From Streptomyces sp. TLI_171 (lineage in GTDB: Bacteria; Actinomycetota; Actinomycetes; Streptomycetales; Streptomycetaceae): a stretch of DNA of 64,000 nucleotides. The stretch is from assembly GCF_003610255.1 (NCBI RefSeq), contig NZ_RAPS01000001.1, positions 3,968,001 through 4,032,000 on the forward strand, in the 5' to 3' direction. The translations under genes and the position numbers were made by a program. Every line of letters begins with the position of its first letter. Position 1 is the stretch's first letter. Shown in pieces: positions 12,460-21,380 of this stretch. Below the pieces are notes generated by a model. The model did not search any database, was not told where the DNA came from, and saw nothing but the letters and a program-made list of their open reading frames with translations.

Positions 12460-13317
12460 TCAGTGCGGCTTGCGCGGGTCGTGCGGCTTGGGCCGGTCGT
12501 CCTCGGCGTCGGCGGCCTGCGGCGGGGCGGGCTTGGCGGCTGGCGCGGTGTCCGGATCCTCGTGCGGGACGGAGCCGTTGAGGACGGCGCCGCCGACCGG
12601 GGCGCCGGTGGCGGTGCCGGGCGTGGGGGAGGCGTCGGCGGCGGGCGGCGCGGCGACCGGAGCCGGGGGCTCGGTCAGCCACTCGGGGTTGTTCTGCTTC
12701 CGGTACCACTGCCAGGCCAGCACGCCGGTGCCGACGGCGAGCGTGCCGGCCACCGCGAGGCCGGTGGCCCAGCCGTTGCGGTTCTGCTTCTTGGCGTTCT
12801 TGGCGGCCAGTCCGCTGATCTCGGCGGCGCTGACGTTGCCGTGCAGCGCGGTGATCGCCGCCGCGCCGCGGGTCTGCGCCTCCTGGGCCAGCGGGGTGAC
12901 GGTGTCCCGGGCGGCCTGGAAGGTCTCGGCGACCTTGGGCACCACCGTGGTGCGGGCCTGACCGGCCGCCTGCCCGGCCGAGAGCTTCGCGGCGAGCGCG
13001 GCCTCCTGGGCCCGGTGGACGGCCTTCAGGGCGGCCTTCTGGGTCTCCGGGGGGAGGCTGAAGAAGGCGTGCTCCAGGTGCGGGGCGAGGTGCTTGACGT
13101 ACTGCACCCGGGCGGCCTGCGCGGCCTGTCCGGCTCCCGCCCTGGCCTGGGCGCCGGCGGCCGCGGCCTTCGGGCCGAGCGCCTCCAGCTTGGGGCCGAG
13201 CGTCTGCTTGGCGCCCTCGGCGTAGTGCAGGGCGGTCTCCTTGGCGGAGACGGCGTAGGGCGCGACCGCGTCCTTCGCCCGTCCGGCGGTCTCGCGCGCG
13301 GTGTCCGTACGGCTCAC
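12460..13317 (-). CDS. DUF5324 family membrane protein
   Basis: A 285-residue protein, mostly Ala-rich amphipathic helix (AKETALHYAEGAKQTLGPKL and similar), with one membrane helix near residues 190-215 (GWATGLAVAGTLAVGTGVLAW) and a Pro/Ala-rich tail. It matches the streptomycete DUF5324 family. In mycobacteria the slot between tRNA-Ala and ppiA holds the wall-synthesis protein CwsA, so an envelope or septum role is a positional inference. GTG 13317 is chosen because AAGGAG lies six bases upstream; longer frames add unrelated residues. It is divergent from ppiA, with 167 bases between them. Confidence 0.82.
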   Translation of the reverse strand: MSRTDTARETAGRAKDAVAPYAVSAKETALHYAEGAKQTLGPKLEALGPKAAAAGAQARAGAGQAAQAARVQYVKHLAPHLEHAFFSLPPETQKAALKAVHRAQEAALAAKLSAGQAAGQARTTVVPKVAETFQAARDTVTPLAQEAQTRGAAAITALHGNVSAAEISGLAAKNAKKQNRNGWATGLAVAGTLAVGTGVLAWQWYRKQNNPEWLTEPPAPVAAPPAADASPTPGTATGAPVGGAVLNGSVPHEDPDTAPAAKPAPPQAADAEDDRPKPHDPRKPH

Positions 13318-13484
13318 GGGCTTCTCCTTCTCGGCGGGTGTCCGGTGTTGTCCGGTCTGCACTTTTCCACCTGATAGGAGATCATGCATCCCACTCGGCC
13401 GGTGAGCACCTTCGACTGAGCCGTCTGCGGGGCCCATGGGATGATTCCTCGGATAGTCAGCTAAAAGATGAGGAAGGTACTCCC

Positions 13485-14012
13485 GTGGCCCAGGAACTCA
13501 CCGCCACCCTGAAGACCAACCGCGGCGACATCGTGGTCAAGCTCTTCCCGAACCACGCCCCGAAGACGGTGGCCAACTTCGTGGAGCTGGCCGAGGGCAC
13601 CCGCGAGTGGAAGAACCCGGAGACCGGCGAGGTGGCCGCGAAGCCGCTGTACGACGGCACCGTGTTCCACCGCGTCATCGAGGGCTTCATGATCCAGGGC
13701 GGCGACCCGCTGGGCAACGGCACCGGCGGCCCGGGCTACAAGTTCGGCGACGAGTTCCACCCGGACCTCTCCTTCGACCGCCCCTACCTGCTGGCCATGG
13801 CCAACGCCGGCCCGGGCACCAACGGCTCGCAGTTCTTCATCACGGTCGCCCCGACCAGCTGGCTGAACCGCAAGCACAGCATCTTCGGCGAGGTCGTGGA
13901 CGCGGCCAGCCAGAAGGTGGTCGACGAGATCGCCACCACCGCCACCACCAAGCCGTACGACCGCCCGGTCAACGACGTGGTGATCGAGTCGGTCGTCGTC
14001 TCGCGCGGCTGA
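13485..14012 (+). CDS. ppiA: Peptidyl-prolyl cis-trans isomerase, cyclophilin type
   Basis: Cytoplasmic cyclophilin that speeds proline isomerisation during folding. The 175-residue protein has the family core: VFHRVIEGFMIQGGDP (catalytic Arg and Gln), AMANAGPGTNGSQFFIT and WLNRKHSIFGEV. No signal peptide is present. GTG 13485 is preceded by AGGAAGG at 13471-13477. Position before crgA matches Rv0009 of M. tuberculosis. Confidence 0.95.
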   Translation: MAQELTATLKTNRGDIVVKLFPNHAPKTVANFVELAEGTREWKNPETGEVAAKPLYDGTVFHRVIEGFMIQGGDPLGNGTGGPGYKFGDEFHPDLSFDRPYLLAMANAGPGTNGSQFFITVAPTSWLNRKHSIFGEVVDAASQKVVDEIATTATTKPYDRPVNDVVIESVVVSRG

Positions 14013-14140
14013 TTCGAACCCCGCCGCCCTCCGGGGCGGCCCCGCGCACCCCGGGTGCGCAGTAGCCTGGACGGTCCCGGTGGTGCCCCGTACGCACGGA
14101 GGCGGCGCCGGGACCGTGCTGTCGAGGAGGGACTGCGGCG

Positions 14141-15052
14141 ATGCATCCGGAGGAGCCCGTGCGGCCGTTGCCGACGGACGGCCAGGGGCAGGAGAGCGGG
14201 CTGCCGCGGTGCTACCGGCACCCCGAGCGGGAGACGGGCGTGACCTGCACCAGGTGCGGGCGGCCGGTCTGCCCGGAGTGCATGGTGCCCGCCGCGGTCG
14301 GCTTCCAGTGCCCCGAGTGCGTGCACGGCCGGGCCGCTCAGCAGCAGCGGTCGCAGCCGCGGACCACGTTCGGCGGGGTGCTGGCGCTGGGCAGCGGGGC
14401 GCTGGTCACCAAGGTGCTGATCGGCATCAACCTGCTGATGTTCCTGTTCACCGCGTACGTCGCGGACCGGGCGCAGGCCGGTCGCCTGGTGCTGTGGAGC
14501 TACGTCCCGGCGCCCGGGTTCCGGTTGGGCGTGGCCGCCGGGCCGGAGGAGTGGTACCGGCTGGTGTCCGCGATGTTCGTGCACGGCGGGCTGCTGCACG
14601 TCGCGATGAACATGTTCTCGCTCTGGGTGCTCGGGCCACAGTTGGAGCGGGTGCTGGGCCGGCTGCGGTTCCTGGGGCTGTACCTGGTGTCCGGGCTGGC
14701 CGGCAACGCGCTGGCCTACCTGGTGGCGGGTGCGAACCTCAACTCGGTCGGCGCGTCCGGAGCGATCTACGGGCTGCTGGGCGCCACCGCGGTGCTGTTC
14801 CGGGTGACCAGGACGCCGATGCAGCCGGTGATCGCGCTGCTGGTGGCCAACCTGGTGATCACCTTCTCGCTGCACGACATCATCGACTGGCGGGCGCACG
14901 TCGGCGGACTGGTGGCGGGCCTCGTCATCGGCGCGGGCATGATGTACGCCCCACGGGCGCACCGGAACCTGGTGCAGGGGTTGACGCTGGCCGGGGTGCT
15001 GGCGGCCTGCCTGGCGATGGTGCTGGTCGGGACGGCGCGCCTGCCCTTCTGA
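14141..15052 (+). CDS. Rhomboid family intramembrane serine protease with N-terminal zinc ribbon
   Basis: A 303-residue protein. Residues about 24-60 carry a B-box-like zinc site (CYRHPE, CTRCGRPVCPEC, CPEC). Six or seven membrane helices follow, containing the catalytic GASGAIYG (Ser near residue 207) and the partner His in DWRAHVGGLVAG near residue 253. Rhomboids cut membrane proteins within the bilayer; the zinc-ribbon fusion is common in actinomycetes. The ATG at 14141 follows GAGGAGGGA. The substrate is unknown. Downstream lies the DnaA-box cluster. Confidence 0.92.
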   Translation: MHPEEPVRPLPTDGQGQESGLPRCYRHPERETGVTCTRCGRPVCPECMVPAAVGFQCPECVHGRAAQQQRSQPRTTFGGVLALGSGALVTKVLIGINLLMFLFTAYVADRAQAGRLVLWSYVPAPGFRLGVAAGPEEWYRLVSAMFVHGGLLHVAMNMFSLWVLGPQLERVLGRLRFLGLYLVSGLAGNALAYLVAGANLNSVGASGAIYGLLGATAVLFRVTRTPMQPVIALLVANLVITFSLHDIIDWRAHVGGLVAGLVIGAGMMYAPRAHRNLVQGLTLAGVLAACLAMVLVGTARLPF

Positions 15053-15102
15053 CCGGGCGTCGGGCGGGATGCTGGTCGGCGGTCCACAGGACGGGTGCGC
15101 GG

Positions 15103-15236
15103 TTGTCCACAGCCGGTGGACAGGGCGGGGCCGAGGGCGATTGGATTTCCCCGCTCTACGCGCGTTATCCTGCTCCGTTGCAAGTTATCCACAGGCGGGG
15201 CAGAGTTTTCCCCAGTGTGGACAACCCTGTGGATAA
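15103..15236. promoter_or_regulatory. Cluster of four perfect DnaA boxes
   Basis: The rhomboid-crgA gap (15053-15355, 303 bases, no gene) holds TTGTCCACA at 15103-15111, TTATCCACA at 15185-15193, and on the other strand TGTGGACAA at 15216-15224 and TGTGGATAA at 15228-15236. All four match the DnaA nonamer exactly; two-mismatch copies lie at 15080-15088 and 15115-15123. The arrangement is two forward, then two reverse boxes. The flanking sequence includes GGATTTCCCC and TTTTCCCC, less GC-rich than the neighbourhood. Such clusters outside oriC can titrate DnaA; those described in Streptomyces restrain replication. It could also control crgA. Confidence 0.85.
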
Positions 15237-15355
15237 ACGTTCGGGCCGAGCTGCGCGGGTGGCCCCGGGCATGCCGAACACCGCCCCGGCACGGTGGCCG
15301 GAGCGGTGCGGAGTCGCGGGTCAGGCCGGGAGCCGCCCGGTGGGCGGCGCCGGCC

Positions 15356-15607
15356 TCACTTCCACTGGGTGGAGACGCCGAAGCCCGCGGCGATGAAGCC
15401 GAAGCCGGCCAGGATGTTCCAGTTGCCCCAGCTCTGGATCGGCCAGTCGCCGCTGGTCACGTAGTAGGTGACGATCCAGACCAGGCCGACCAGGAAGAAC
15501 ACCAGCATCAGCGGTGCCACCCAGCTCCGGCCGGAACTGATCTTCACGGCCGTCGCGGTGCTCGGCGGCGTGTAATCGGCCTTCTTGCGGAGTCGAGACT
15601 TCGGCAC
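15356..15607 (-). CDS. crgA: Cell division inhibitor CrgA
   Basis: An 83-residue membrane protein starting [15 protein letters not shown], with two helices (about residues 32-52 and 62-80) and ending GFGVSTQWK. These are the defining ends of CrgA, which co-ordinates FtsZ-ring assembly and septal wall synthesis during growth and sporulation in Streptomyces. GTG 15607 has GGAGAG upstream on the minus strand. It is divergent from the DUF881 gene and convergent with the DnaA-box region. Length matches the family. Confidence 0.95.
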   Translation of the reverse strand: MPKSRLRKKADYTPPSTATAVKISSGRSWVAPLMLVFFLVGLVWIVTYYVTSGDWPIQSWGNWNILAGFGFIAAGFGVSTQWK

Positions 15608-15759
15608 GAGGGGCTCTCCTGTCGATGCGCTGGGACCGCGCAGGTGGTCAGCGGGGGGCGGGCGGCAAATGGGGCCGGTCGGTACGGTCGGATCTCCGCA
15701 CATGCCACCGGCGTCCGTTAGCGTAGTGGCTCGCCGGGTCTGAAGGAGATAAGGGTACG

Positions 15760-16530
15760 GTGCCTGATTCCACGATTTCTTCCGCCTCCCCGGCTCCGCG
15801 CCCCCGCCGCGGGCGAATTGTCGGACGTGCCCTGACCTGCACCGTCTTCGCACTCGCCGGTCTGCTCTTCTACGTCAGCGCGGAGACCGCCCGCGGGACC
15901 GACCTGCGCACCGACAACTCGCTGCTCAAGCTGAGCGACGTCATACAGCAGCGCTCCACCCAGAACCAGCAGCTGGAGGCGCAGGTCGCCGAGGACCAGG
16001 CGCGCGCCGACCGGCTGGCCCGGCAGCAGGGGCAGAGCCCGGACGACGCGGCCCGGCTGGCCGCGCTGCAGCAGGCCGCCGGACTGGACCCGCTGCACGG
16101 CCCCGGGCTGACCGTCACGCTGGACGACGCCCCGCCGAACGCCACCGCGAAGATCCCCGGCGTCCCCGAGCCCGGGGTGAACGACCTGGTGATCCACCAG
16201 CAGGACATCCAGGCCGTGGTGAACGCCCTGTGGCGGGGCGGCGCGGAGGGCGTCCAGGTGATGGACCAGCGGCTGATCTCCACCAGCGCGGTGCGCTGCG
16301 TCGGCAACACCCTGCTGCTGCAGGGCCGGGTCTACTCGCCGCCGTACGTGATCCGCGCGGTCGGGAAGACCGACGCGCTGCGCTCCGCGGTGGACGCCGA
16401 CCCGACGATCCGCAACTACCTGGGCTACGTCGCCGCCTACGGGCTGGGCTGGAAGGTCCAGGAGAACGGCGAGTTGAGCCTGCCAGGCTACGCCGGATCG
16501 ACCGACCTGCGGGCCGCGTCCGCCCAGTAG
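15760..16530 (+). CDS. DUF881 family protein
   Basis: A 256-residue protein with one membrane helix near residues 26-44 ([19 protein letters not shown]), an extracellular coiled coil rich in Gln and Glu (residues about 55-95), then the DUF881 domain with [31 protein letters not shown] and [18 protein letters not shown]. It is the counterpart of Rv0012, always found between crgA and the amidotransferase gene. Function is unestablished; a divisome or envelope role is inferred from context. GTG 15760 has AAGGAG at 15743-15748. Confidence 0.9.
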   Translation: MPDSTISSASPAPRPRRGRIVGRALTCTVFALAGLLFYVSAETARGTDLRTDNSLLKLSDVIQQRSTQNQQLEAQVAEDQARADRLARQQGQSPDDAARLAALQQAAGLDPLHGPGLTVTLDDAPPNATAKIPGVPEPGVNDLVIHQQDIQAVVNALWRGGAEGVQVMDQRLISTSAVRCVGNTLLLQGRVYSPPYVIRAVGKTDALRSAVDADPTIRNYLGYVAAYGLGWKVQENGELSLPGYAGSTDLRAASAQ

Positions 16531-16621
16531 GCCGCCGTACGCGTTCCGTTGCGCGGATACCCTCCTGGGCCGGGCGGGCGGGCGTCTACGCTTGTGCCGA
16601 CCCGAAACACCGAGGAGCACC

Positions 16622-16792
16622 ATGTACGGCTGGATCTGGCGGCATCTCCCGGGCCCCGCGCCGGTTCGTGCGCTGATCGCGCTGCTGCTGGTCCTCGGGG
16701 TGGTCTTCGTCCTGTTCCAGTACGTGTTCCCGTGGGCCGAGCCGCTGCTCCCCTTCGGGAACGTGACGGTGGATCAGGGCGCCGGCGGCTGA
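16622..16792 (+). CDS. Small membrane protein of unknown function
   Basis: A 56-residue protein with one strong helix (VRALIALLLVLGVVFVLFQY) and a short acidic tail. ATG 16622 follows GAGGAG. It occupies a conserved slot between DUF881 and the amidotransferase gene in streptomycetes; no motif suggests an activity. Confidence 0.8.
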   Translation: MYGWIWRHLPGPAPVRALIALLLVLGVVFVLFQYVFPWAEPLLPFGNVTVDQGAGG

Positions 16793-16849
16793 ACCGGGGC
16801 CGTCCCGACCCGTCCCGCCCACCGACGCACCCGCACCCCAGGAGTAGCG

Positions 16850-17512
16850 ATGACCTCCGCCGGCCGCCCGCCCCGGATCCTCGTGGTCGACAACTACGAC
16901 AGCTTCGTGTTCAACCTCGTCCAGTACCTGTACCAGCTGGGCGCGGTCTGCGAGGTGGTCCGCAACGACGAGCTGACGGTGGCGGACGCCCGGCCGCGGG
17001 ACGGCGCCGACGGCTACGACGGGGTGCTGCTCTCTCCCGGGCCCGGCACGCCCGAGGAGGCCGGGGTGTGCGTGGAGATGGTGCACCACTGCGCGCGGAT
17101 CGGGCTGCCGCTGTTCGGGGTGTGCCTGGGCCTGCAGTCGATCGCGGTGGCCCACGGCGCGGTGGTCGGCCGGGCTCCGGAGCTGCTGCACGGCAAGACC
17201 TCGCTGGTGGTGCACGAGGACGGCGGGGTGTTCGAGGGGCTGCCCTCGCCGCTGACCGCGACCCGGTACCACTCGCTGGCGGTCGACCCGGACACGGTGC
17301 CCGCCGAGCTGGTGGTGACCTCGCGGACCGAGAGCGGTGTGATCATGGGGCTGAGGCACCGTGAACTGCTGGTCGAGGGCGTGCAGTTCCACCCCGAGTC
17401 GGTGCTCACCGAGGGCGGCCACCGGATGCTCGCCAACTGGCTCGCCGAGTGCGGCTTCCCGGAGGCGGTCGGCCGCTCGGCCGGGCTGGCCCCGGTCATC
17501 GGCCGGAGCTGA
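16850..17512 (+). CDS. Glutamine amidotransferase, anthranilate/aminodeoxychorismate synthase component II
   Basis: Class I amidotransferase that releases ammonia from glutamine for chorismate amination (tryptophan or folate pathway). The 220-residue protein has LLSPGPGTPEEAG, the nucleophile Cys92 in GVCLGLQS and the His181-Pro-Glu183 pair in GVQFHPESVLT. The residue after CLG is Leu95 instead of the usual His or Met. ATG 16850 has GGAG at 16841-16844. The gene occupies the slot of trpG/pabA beside pknB (Rv0013). Which pathway it serves cannot be told from sequence, so no symbol is given. Confidence 0.9.
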   Translation: MTSAGRPPRILVVDNYDSFVFNLVQYLYQLGAVCEVVRNDELTVADARPRDGADGYDGVLLSPGPGTPEEAGVCVEMVHHCARIGLPLFGVCLGLQSIAVAHGAVVGRAPELLHGKTSLVVHEDGGVFEGLPSPLTATRYHSLAVDPDTVPAELVVTSRTESGVIMGLRHRELLVEGVQFHPESVLTEGGHRMLANWLAECGFPEAVGRSAGLAPVIGRS

Positions 17513-17516
17513 CGGG

Positions 17517-18473
17517 GTGACCGCCGTGCGCCCGGAGGGGGGCGTCCCCGGACAACCGGGCGATCCGGACGACTGGAGCGTCTACGTGCAGCCGGCCGAG
17601 CAGACCCTGCAACTGCGGCTGCCCGCCGCGGAGGCGCCCGTGCGCCAGGAGCCGTCGGACGACGGTCGGGCGGCGGGCCGTCGGCAGGCGCCGGGGCCGG
17701 TCGGGCTGAAGCCGGGCACCGGCCGTCGGCGGGCGTCCGGGAAGGCCGCCGGGCCGCGTCCGCCGCGGCCCAAGGAGCGCAAACGGGTGCTGGCCGCCCG
17801 GCTGGTGGGGGAGCTGTTCATCACCCTCGGCGTGGTCATGCTGCTGTTCGTCTCGTACCAGCTGTGGTGGACCAACGTGCTGGCCGACCGGTCCGCGCAG
17901 TCCGCCGGCAGCAAGCTGGAGCAGCAGTGGGCGCAGCAGCCGCCCACCGGACCGACCGGTGGCGGGGCGAGCGCCGCGCCGCAGACCAAGTTCGAGCCCG
18001 GGCAGGGCTTCGCCATCATCCACATCCCGAAGCTCGGTCTGACCTACCCGATCGCCGAGGGCACCAACAAGCAGCAGGTGCTGGACAAGGGCCTGGTGGG
18101 CCACTACACGGGCACCGCGATGCCGTCCGACGCCACGGGCAACTTCGCGGTCGCCGCGCACCGCACCACGCACGGCCAGCCGTTCCGGAAGATCGGCCAA
18201 CTGGTGCCCGGCGACAAGGTCGTGGTGGAGACCGCGACGGCGTTCTACACGTACGAGGTGGCGGGCGGCATCCCGGAGACCCCGCCGACCAACGTGACGG
18301 TGCTTCAGGGCGTCCCGAAGGGATCGCCGTTCACCGCCGCCGGCCGCTACTTGACCATGACGACATGCACGCCGGAGTTCAGTGCCCGGGGAAGGCTGAT
18401 CGTCTTTGGCAAGATGGTCGAGGAACGGCCGAGGAGCCAGGGTCAGCCGGAGGCGCTGACCGGGCAACACTGA
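17517..18473 (+). CDS. Class E sortase
   Basis: Membrane-bound transpeptidase that cleaves LAxTG-type signals and links surface proteins to peptidoglycan. From GTG 17517 the 318-residue protein has a 90-residue basic, Pro-rich cytoplasmic tail, a helix at about 97-117 and an extracellular sortase domain. His215 (AAHRTTHG), Cys284 (LTMTTCTP) and Arg291 (SARGRLIVF) form the expected triad. The start overlaps closely with the end of the amidotransferase gene (five bases). A GTG at 17526 is also possible. A second sortase gene follows 18 bases later. Confidence 0.92.
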   Translation: MTAVRPEGGVPGQPGDPDDWSVYVQPAEQTLQLRLPAAEAPVRQEPSDDGRAAGRRQAPGPVGLKPGTGRRRASGKAAGPRPPRPKERKRVLAARLVGELFITLGVVMLLFVSYQLWWTNVLADRSAQSAGSKLEQQWAQQPPTGPTGGGASAAPQTKFEPGQGFAIIHIPKLGLTYPIAEGTNKQQVLDKGLVGHYTGTAMPSDATGNFAVAAHRTTHGQPFRKIGQLVPGDKVVVETATAFYTYEVAGGIPETPPTNVTVLQGVPKGSPFTAAGRYLTMTTCTPEFSARGRLIVFGKMVEERPRSQGQPEALTGQH

Positions 18474-18491
18474 GCAGCGGGGCACGGCACC

Positions 18492-19226
18492 ATGGGCACA
18501 GCCATCGGGGGCGGACGCGGACGACGCGGACGACGCGGACGGACGGCGGTGGCCCTGGGCCTGCTGGGGGAGCTGCTGATCACCCTGGGGCTGCTGCTGG
18601 CGCTGTTCGTCGGGTACTCGCTGTGGTGGACCGGCGTGGTCGCCGACCGGGCCGCCGGGCGGGCGGGGGACCGGCTGCGGCAGAGCTGGACGGCGCCGGC
18701 CGCGCCGCCGGGGGACACCGCGCCCGCCCCGCGGTACGCGGCCGGCGACGGGTTGGGGTTCCTGCACGTCCCGGCGTTCGGCCGGGGTGACCGGACGCTG
18801 ATCCGGATGGGCACCACCGCGGAGGTGCTCAACGAGGGCGTGGCCGGGGTGTACGAGGAGCCGTACCGCTCCGCGATGCCGTGGGACGCGGAGGGGAACT
18901 TCGCGCTGGCGGCGCACCGGGACGGGCACGGCGCCAGGTTCCACGACCTGGACCGGCTGGCGGTGGGCGATCCGGTGGTGGTGGAGACCAGGGACGCCTG
19001 GTACGTGTACCGGGTCGCCGGGACGCTGCCGCAGACCTCCAAGTACGACGTGGGCGTGGTCGCGCCCGTCCCCGAGCACTCGCCGTTCACCGGGCCGGGC
19101 CGGTACCTGACGTTGACCACCTGCACGCCGGTGTACACCTCCCGCTACCGGATGGCGGTCTGGGCGCAGCTGGTCCGGGTCGACCCGGTGGACCCGCACC
19201 GCACCCCGCCGCCCGAGCTGCGCTGA
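18492..19226 (+). CDS. Class E sortase, second copy
   Basis: A 244-residue sortase with a short Arg/Gly-rich cytoplasmic tail (GRGRRGRRGR), helix at about 18-45, and catalytic His142 (AAHRDGHG), Cys211 (LTLTTCTP) and Arg218 or Arg220 in YTSRYRMAV. It resembles the upstream sortase in the helix (ELLITLG.L) and core, so the pair probably arose by duplication; the long tail is missing here. ATG 18492 follows GCACGGCACC with only a weak site, so it may be translated by coupling to the first sortase. Substrates such as chaplins are the known clients of this class, but none is encoded nearby. Confidence 0.92.
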   Translation: MGTAIGGGRGRRGRRGRTAVALGLLGELLITLGLLLALFVGYSLWWTGVVADRAAGRAGDRLRQSWTAPAAPPGDTAPAPRYAAGDGLGFLHVPAFGRGDRTLIRMGTTAEVLNEGVAGVYEEPYRSAMPWDAEGNFALAAHRDGHGARFHDLDRLAVGDPVVVETRDAWYVYRVAGTLPQTSKYDVGVVAPVPEHSPFTGPGRYLTLTTCTPVYTSRYRMAVWAQLVRVDPVDPHRTPPPELR

Positions 19227-19271
19227 GGGCCGCCGAGTTCCGCGGCGGGATCCGCTGAGGGTTCGTCAACG

Positions 19272-19315
19272 CCGAGGGGCCGCACCGTTCGCGGGTGAAC
19301 GGTGCGGCCCCTCGG
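19272..19315. terminator. Bidirectional terminator between sortase and pknB
   Basis: A perfect 19-bp inverted repeat starting CCGAGGGGCCGCACCGTTC closes a GCGGGT loop. It lies in the 102-base convergent gap and can end both transcription units. Confidence 0.85.
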
Positions 19316-19328
19316 GTCTGTCGCCGGG

Positions 19329-21380
19329 TCAGTTCCCGCCGGTGGGCGAGGCCTTGTCGGACGGCTTCACGATCAGCGTGACCTTGTCACCGGGGTTGAG
19401 CTGGGTGCCCGCCGGGACGTTGGTGTTGAGCACGGTGCCGTTCGGGTCCTGCGAGCCGGTCAGGAAGTAGCCGAGGCCGAGCTCGGTGAGCTGCTTGATG
19501 GCATCGCTGACCTTCACGTTCTGCAGCGGCGGCATGGTCACCTTGTCGGCCACCTTGCCGACCGTGAGGGTGACCTGGGTGCCCTTCTTGTACTGGCCGG
19601 TCTTCGGGGTCTGGTCGATGACCTGGCCGACCCGGGACGCGTCGGTGACGGTCTGGGTCTTCACCACGGGGTTGAAGCCCGCGTCGGTGATCGCCTGGGA
19701 GGCGATGTCCTGGGCCTGGCCGATCACGTTCGGCACCGCGGTCTTCTGCTGGCCCGAGGAGACGTTCAGGGTGATCGTCGAGCCGGTCGGGGCCTTGCCG
19801 GTGGGGCTCTGCGAGATGACCTTGTCCTGGTCGACCTTGTCGTCGTTGGTGTAGTTGACGGCGACGTCGAAGCCCTTGCCCTTGAGGGTGGCGGTGGCGG
19901 CGTCCTTGGTCTGGCCGGTGACGTCGGGCACGTCGGCCTGCGCCGCGCCCGAGGACAGGTGCACCGTGATGGTGCCGCTGGCGGAGATCTGGCTGGTCGG
20001 CGCCTGCTCCTGGGTGCAGACCTGGTCCTTCTGGACCTTGGCGTCGGGGCACTCGACCGGTGTGCCGGCGGCCACCTTGAGGGTGGCGCTCTGCGCCTTC
20101 GCGGCGGCCTCGGCGTCCGGCAGGGTCTTGCCGACCAGGTTCGGCACGGTGGTCTTGCCGCCGGCCGAGTCGCCGGTCTTCACCATGGCCTGCACCACGA
20201 AGAACGCGCCGACCAGGACCAGCACAGCCGCCACGGCGAGGATGATCCAGGAGGTGTTGTTCTTCTTCGGCGGCTCCTCGCGCCGCCGGCTGCCGCGGCC
20301 CTCGTAGCCGTCGTCGTAGCCGTCGCCGCCGCGGCCGCCGTTGTAGCCGTCGTCCTGGTAGCCGCCGTACGGGGCGGGCTGCTGGTTGCCGACCGGCTGC
20401 ATCATCGCGGTCGGCACGCCGCCCTGCTGGGGCAGCACGTTGGTCTGGCCGTACGGGTCGTACTGGTTGCCGCCCTGGTCGTAGCCGTAGCCGGCCGCTC
20501 CCATGCCGTAGGCGGCCGCCTGCTGGACGGCGGAGACCGGCAGGCCGTCGAGGAAGCGCTCGATGTCGTCGCGCATCTCGTCGGCGGACTGGTAGCGGTA
20601 GTCGCGCTCCTTGGCCAGCGCCTTCAGCACGATCGCGTCGATCTCCGGGCGGACCTCCGGGTCGTAGGCGGACGGCGGGGCCGCCTCCTCGCGCACGTGC
20701 TGGTAGGCCACCGCGACGGGCGAGTCGCCGATGAACGGCGGGCGCACGGTGAGCAGTTCGTACAGCAGGCAGCCGGTGGAGTACAGGTCGGAGCGGGCGT
20801 CGACGGTCTCGCCCTTGGCCTGCTCGGGGGAGAGGTACTGGGCGGTGCCGATGACCGCGGAGGTCTGGGTCATCGTCATGCCGGCGTCGCCCATCGCGCG
20901 GGCGATGCCGAAGTCCATCACCTTGACGTTGCCCTGGCGGGTCAGCATCACGTTGGCGGGCTTGATGTCGCGGTGCACGATGCCGGCGCGGTGCGAGTAC
21001 TCCAGCGCCTGGAGGATGCCGATGGTCATCTCCAGCGCCCGCTCGGGCAGCAGCCGCCGCCCGGTGTGCAGCAGTTCGCGCAGGGTCGAGCCCTCGACGT
21101 ACTCCATCACGATGTACGGGATGGAGATCCCGTCGATGTAGTCCTCGCCGGTGTCGTAGACCGCGACGATGGCCGGGTGGTTCAGCGAGGCCGCGGACTG
21201 CGCCTCGCGGCGGAACCTGGCCTGGAAGGACGGATCGCGGGCCATGTCGGTGCGGAGGGTCTTCACCGCGACCGTACGGCCGAGCCGGGTGTCGTGGGCG
21301 AGGTACACCTCGGCCATGCCACCGCGCCCGAGGACGCCGCCGAGCTCGTACCTGCCGCCGAGACGACGAGGCTCTTCCAT
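19329..21380 (-). CDS. pknB: Ser/Thr protein kinase with four PASTA domains
   Basis: Transmembrane kinase that senses muropeptides or lipid II and controls wall synthesis and division. The 683-residue protein has kinase residues 10-275 (GRGGMAEVY, Lys40, HRDIKPAN with Asp138, DFG at 156-158, activation-loop Thr residues in MTMTQTS). A Gly/Tyr/Gln-rich linker, a helix at 376-398 and four PASTA repeats follow. The first PASTA has two cysteines (VECPDAKVQ and DQVCTQE) that could form a disulfide. ATG 21380 follows GGGGGAGAGGG. Last gene of the leftward fhaA cluster but separated by 294 bases and probably with its own promoter. Confidence 0.95.
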   Translation of the reverse strand: MEEPRRLGGRYELGGVLGRGGMAEVYLAHDTRLGRTVAVKTLRTDMARDPSFQARFRREAQSAASLNHPAIVAVYDTGEDYIDGISIPYIVMEYVEGSTLRELLHTGRRLLPERALEMTIGILQALEYSHRAGIVHRDIKPANVMLTRQGNVKVMDFGIARAMGDAGMTMTQTSAVIGTAQYLSPEQAKGETVDARSDLYSTGCLLYELLTVRPPFIGDSPVAVAYQHVREEAAPPSAYDPEVRPEIDAIVLKALAKERDYRYQSADEMRDDIERFLDGLPVSAVQQAAAYGMGAAGYGYDQGGNQYDPYGQTNVLPQQGGVPTAMMQPVGNQQPAPYGGYQDDGYNGGRGGDGYDDGYEGRGSRRREEPPKKNNTSWIILAVAAVLVLVGAFFVVQAMVKTGDSAGGKTTVPNLVGKTLPDAEAAAKAQSATLKVAAGTPVECPDAKVQKDQVCTQEQAPTSQISASGTITVHLSSGAAQADVPDVTGQTKDAATATLKGKGFDVAVNYTNDDKVDQDKVISQSPTGKAPTGSTITLNVSSGQQKTAVPNVIGQAQDIASQAITDAGFNPVVKTQTVTDASRVGQVIDQTPKTGQYKKGTQVTLTVGKVADKVTMPPLQNVKVSDAIKQLTELGLGYFLTGSQDPNGTVLNTNVPAGTQLNPGDKVTLIVKPSDKASPTGGN

